Positions 61,133 to 64,000 of a stretch of 64,000 nucleotides of DNA are shown piece after piece. Source of the stretch: Duganella sp. OV510 (GTDB lineage Bacteria; Pseudomonadota; Gammaproteobacteria; Burkholderiales; Burkholderiaceae_D); assembly GCF_900100205.1 (NCBI RefSeq), contig NZ_FNEQ01000010.1, forward strand, positions 62,001 through 126,000, given 5' to 3'. Under the pieces are notes generated by a model that worked only from the letters and a program-made list of their open reading frames with translations, was not told the DNA's origin and made no database searches. The position numbers and the translations under genes are program-made. Each line of letters begins with the position of its first letter. Position 1 is the stretch's first letter.

Positions 61133-62653
61133 ATGCTGCGACGCATCGTAATCGTCGGCGGCGGATCGGCAGGCTGGCTGACGGCCGGACTGATGGCGGC
61201 AGACCATCGGGACTTGCAGATCACCCTGATTGAATCACCGGACGTGGCGCCCATCGGCGTCGGCGAAGGCACCTGGCCGAGCATGCGCGACACCTTGCGC
61301 CGCATCGGCGTCAGCGAAGCGGATTTCTTCCGCGAGTGCGACGCGTCGTTCAAGCAGGGCTCGCGCTTCAACCGCTGGGTGGACGGCGGCGACAGCGACT
61401 GCTACTTCCACCCTTTCATGCTGCCGCAGGGCTATGGCGAGGTTGACGTGCCGCAGCACTGGCAGGCGCAGCACCCGGACGTGCCGTTCGCCGACCTGGC
61501 CAGCGTGCAGCCGCACCTGTGCGTCCACGGCCGTGCGCCGAAACAGGCTGCCACGCCGGAGTATGCGTCGGTGGCCAACTATGGCTATCACCTGGACGCC
61601 GGCAAATTCGGCGTGTTCCTGCGCAAGCATTGCCTGGAAAAACTCGGCGTGCACTATGTGCCGGATCACGTTAGCGCTATCAACTCCCATCCGGACGGTG
61701 ATATCGCCTCGCTGCAAACCAACAAGCATGGCGCGCTGGAAGGCGACCTGTTCATCGATTGCACCGGCATGCAGTCGCTGCTGCTGGGCCAGCACTTTGG
61801 CGTGCCGCTGATTTCGCAGCGCCATGTGCTGTACAACGACTCAGCGCTGGCGGTGCAGATTCCCTATGCCAGCGACGACGCGCCGATCGCCTCGCAAACC
61901 TCCTCCACCGCGCAGAGCGCCGGCTGGATCTGGGATATCGGTCTGCCGACCCGGCGCGGCGTCGGCCACGTCTACGCCAGCAGCTATATCAGCGATGACC
62001 AGGCCGAAGCCGAACTGCGCGCGTATATCGCACAGACCGGCGGCCCTGGAGAGATCCCGCAGCCGCGCAAGCTGAGCTTCAATCCCGGCTACCGCGAGCG
62101 CTTCTGGCAGCGCAACTGCGTGGCGATCGGCCTGTCGGCCGGCTTCATCGAACCGCTGGAGGCATCGGCGCTGGCCATCGTCGAGATGTCGGCCGCCATG
62201 CTCAGCGACGACCTGCCGGCCACGCGCGAGGCGATGGACATCGTCGCCCGCCGCTTCAACGATGCCTTCCGCTACCGCTGGGAACGGGTGATCGATTTCC
62301 TCAAGCTGCACTACGTGCTGAGCAAGCGGCGCGACACCGCCTACTGGCGCGACAACACCTCGGCGGTGCCGGAGCGGCTGGCCGAGCTGCTAACCTTGTG
62401 GCAGCACCGGGCGCCGTCGCGCAGCGATTTTTACCGGCTGGAGGAAGTGTTCCCGCCAGCCAGCTATCAGTACATTTTGTACGGCATGGGCTTCCGCAGC
62501 GATTTCAGCCGCGCGGCCCGGCCACAGGAGTCCGCCAGGGCCGACGCTTATTTCCAGCAAGCGGCGGCGCTGGCGCGCAAAATGCTGGGCGCGCTGCCTG
62601 ACAACCGCGCGCTCATCCACCACATCAAGCTGCATGGCTTGCAAAAAATTTAG
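61133..62653 (+). CDS. Flavin-dependent tryptophan halogenase-family protein
   Basis: FAD-dependent halogenase-like protein of 506 residues. GGGSAG dinucleotide motif at 9-14, GVGEGTWPS at 42-50, and Lys74 in ASFKQGSRF, aligning with the catalytic lysine region of PrnA/RebH. The family WxWxIP motif is WIWDIGLP here (265-272), with Gly in place of the usual residue before Leu-Pro. Classical enzymes chlorinate free tryptophan. Members linked to TonB receptors, SapC and cupin proteins have no proven substrate. SD AGAGGAGA. It follows a partial terminator and is probably co-expressed with sapC and the cupin gene. Confidence 0.88.
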   Translation: MLRRIVIVGGGSAGWLTAGLMAADHRDLQITLIESPDVAPIGVGEGTWPSMRDTLRRIGVSEADFFRECDASFKQGSRFNRWVDGGDSDCYFHPFMLPQGYGEVDVPQHWQAQHPDVPFADLASVQPHLCVHGRAPKQAATPEYASVANYGYHLDAGKFGVFLRKHCLEKLGVHYVPDHVSAINSHPDGDIASLQTNKHGALEGDLFIDCTGMQSLLLGQHFGVPLISQRHVLYNDSALAVQIPYASDDAPIASQTSSTAQSAGWIWDIGLPTRRGVGHVYASSYISDDQAEAELRAYIAQTGGPGEIPQPRKLSFNPGYRERFWQRNCVAIGLSAGFIEPLEASALAIVEMSAAMLSDDLPATREAMDIVARRFNDAFRYRWERVIDFLKLHYVLSKRRDTAYWRDNTSAVPERLAELLTLWQHRAPSRSDFYRLEEVFPPASYQYILYGMGFRSDFSRAARPQESARADAYFQQAAALARKMLGALPDNRALIHHIKLHGLQKI

Positions 62654-62670
62654 AGAGAAGAGAGAGACAC

Positions 62671-63372
62671 ATGCCTAGCCCGGTTTTACTGAACAACGTG
62701 CAACACCACGATATGCGCATCATCACCCGCCACAGCGCGCAGCTGGGCGACAACGTGATGGCGGCCGCCACCTTCCCGTCCGAGTTCCGCGACATCCAGG
62801 CCTGCTATCCGATCGTGTTCCGCAAGACCACCGACGGCCACGGCTTCGAGCCCCTGGCACTGTTCGGCTTCGAGGAAGGCCACAACCTGTTCCTCAACGG
62901 CGACCGCTGGGAAGCGCCGTATATCCCGATGATGGTCGAGCGCCAGCCTTTCCTGATCGGCATCAACGGCGAGGAGCTGATGGTCAACGTCGATCTCGAC
63001 CACCCGCGTGTCAACCACACCGAGGGCGAGCAAGTGTTCAAGCCGCACGGCGGCCACACCGAGTATCTGGAGCGCGTCAATTCGCTGCTGTTCACCATCC
63101 ACCAGGGCATGCAAGAGTTGCCGGGCTTCCTGGCGGCGCTGCTGGAAAACGAATTGCTGGAAAGCTTCACGCTGGACGTGGAACTGAACGACGGTTCGCA
63201 GAACCGCATGATCGGTTTCTACACCATCAATGAAGACCGCCTGCAGGCGCTCAGCGGCGAAGCCATCGCCAAGCTGCACCAGGCCGGCTACCTGAAGCCG
63301 ATCTACCTGGTGATCGCCTCGCTGTCCAACTTCCGCCTGCTGATCGACCGCAAGAATGCCAGCCTCGCCTGA
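62671..63372 (+). CDS. SapC-family protein
   Basis: Soluble protein of 233 residues in the SapC family, named from an S-layer-associated locus but of unknown activity. Characteristic stretches: FPSEFRDIQACYPIVFRK (near 35), ALFGFEEGHNLFL (near 60), MMVERQPFLIG (near 89) and GFYTINEDRLQAL (near 177). It begins 17 bases after the halogenase stop, and its own end overlaps the cupin-like gene by 17 bases. This fixed neighbourhood with TonB receptors and halogenases recurs in glycan-using Proteobacteria, from general knowledge. Confidence 0.88.
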   Translation: MPSPVLLNNVQHHDMRIITRHSAQLGDNVMAAATFPSEFRDIQACYPIVFRKTTDGHGFEPLALFGFEEGHNLFLNGDRWEAPYIPMMVERQPFLIGINGEELMVNVDLDHPRVNHTEGEQVFKPHGGHTEYLERVNSLLFTIHQGMQELPGFLAALLENELLESFTLDVELNDGSQNRMIGFYTINEDRLQALSGEAIAKLHQAGYLKPIYLVIASLSNFRLLIDRKNASLA

Positions 63373-64000
63373 AGCCATCCGCGAAATCAGCGGCCTTGGC
63401 CCGGCGGATCTCAGCGATGCGATCCTCACGGCCACGCAGCCCCTGGTGCTGCGCGGCCTGGCGGCCAGCTGGCCGATGGTGCAGGCGGCGCTGGCATCGG
63501 ACCGCGCCGGCTGCGACTACCTGCGCCGCCATTACCAGGGCGCGACGGTGGGCGCCATGCTGGGCGGCGCCGACGCCGGCGGCCGCTTCTTCTACAACGA
63601 ACAGATGGACGGCTTCAACTTCCAGCCGGTGCACGTCAAGCTGAGCGGCGTGCTGGACGAGATCGAAGCCAAGCGCGAGATGGACCCGGCGCCCACCATC
63701 TACGTCGGCTCGACCACCATCGACACCTGCCTGCCGGGCTTTCGCGCCGAGAACGATCTGATGCTGGGCGGACGCGACGCGCTGGCCAGCATCTGGATCG
63801 GCAACCGCACCCGCATCGCCGCCCATTACGACGTGCCGGACAATGTGGCGGTGGTGGCCGCCGGGCGACGGCGCTTCACGCTGTTCCCGCCGGAGCAGCT
63901 GCAAAACCTGTACATCGGCCCGCTGGATTTCAATCCGGCCGGCCAGGCCATCAGCCTGGTGGATTTCCAGCAGCCGGATTTCGACAAATTTCCGCGCTTT
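63356..64000 (+). CDS. Cupin/JmjC-like domain protein, partial
   Basis: Cupin_8/JmjC-type dioxygenase-like protein. 215 residues are visible before the window ends. The start ATG at 63356 lies inside the end of sapC. Landmarks: the PLVLRGLAASWPMVQAA opening typical of these proteins (near 25-42), IWIGNRTRIAAHYDVPDNVAVVAAGRRRFTLFPP (near 145-180) with the HxD metal pair (His-Tyr-Asp, near 155), and the later FDKFPRF. It would be an Fe(II)/2-oxoglutarate-type hydroxylase if complete. The distal histidine is expected beyond the window edge. Confidence 0.85.
   Translation, partial: MPASPEAIREISGLGPADLSDAILTATQPLVLRGLAASWPMVQAALASDRAGCDYLRRHYQGATVGAMLGGADAGGRFFYNEQMDGFNFQPVHVKLSGVLDEIEAKREMDPAPTIYVGSTTIDTCLPGFRAENDLMLGGRDALASIWIGNRTRIAAHYDVPDNVAVVAAGRRRFTLFPPEQLQNLYIGPLDFNPAGQAISLVDFQQPDFDKFPRF

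Noticed and set aside
1..64000. CRISPR arrays, intact IS elements, prophage genes, rRNA operons
   Set aside because: No regularly spaced repeats, transposase, integrase or phage structural genes, or rRNA sequence were noticed on either strand.

Overview
The window is GC-rich, densely coded Gram-negative DNA. It most likely comes from a betaproteobacterium of the Oxalobacteraceae (Duganella/Massilia/Telluria group). The grounds are a complete ccmABCDEFGHI cytochrome c maturation operon, TonB-dependent receptors, a PEP-CTERM protein, many exported peptidases, and a TonB receptor/tryptophan-halogenase/SapC/cupin locus. No rRNA, CRISPR array, intact insertion sequence or prophage was seen. One tRNA gene (tRNA-Phe) is present. 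The family assignment is inference from gene content.

Layout. 1-9869 (minus strand): a small multihaem cytochrome and a haem-type membrane protein at the left edge, then ccmI-ccmA, then an exported M28 peptidase that ends 3 bases before ccmA. 10002-12500 (plus): a DUF2167 membrane protein, an M50-type membrane protease, and a Fpg/Nei DNA glycosylase broken by one in-frame TAG. 12442-16041 (minus): a GntP permease, then a partner-switching module (STAS protein, RsbW-like kinase, cyclic-nucleotide-domain PP2C phosphatase). 16323-18945 (plus): an uncharacterised cytoplasmic protein, an exported protein and a lipoprotein. 18993-27895 (minus): two protease operons, PEP-CTERM protein plus S8 subtilase, and S9 plus M1 peptidase. 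28075-30362 (plus): a TetR regulator and the SDR oxidoreductase it probably controls, a REP-like palindrome, and a degenerate hemerythrin-like protein. 30359-35895 (minus): two M20 peptidases and a TonB receptor. 36009-42254 (plus): a GlxA-type regulator with an MFS transporter, then an S9 peptidase with a GH13 amylase. 42283-43686 (minus): a third M20 peptidase.

43809-45890 holds tRNA-Phe and, next to it, a short stretch of visibly lower GC. That stretch carries a DUF6932-like nucleotidyltransferase-fold protein, an unrecognised partner gene and an internally shortened AbrB/VapB-type antitoxin without a toxin. It looks like a small horizontally acquired island and is the best candidate for an undescribed system.

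45936-56030: an exported acetamidase/formamidase-like protein overlapping a DUF4424 gene, a chemoreceptor and a periplasmic binding protein, a coiled-coil protein, another S9 peptidase, and a quinone oxidoreductase/NTF2-like pair divergent from an AraC regulator. 56033-64000: a LacI regulator and polysaccharide deacetylase diverge from a large TonB receptor, with a matching palindrome upstream of each side. The receptor is followed by a flavin-dependent halogenase, SapC and a cupin/JmjC-like protein cut by the window end. The overall picture is an aerobic, surface-active scavenger of proteins, peptides and glycans.
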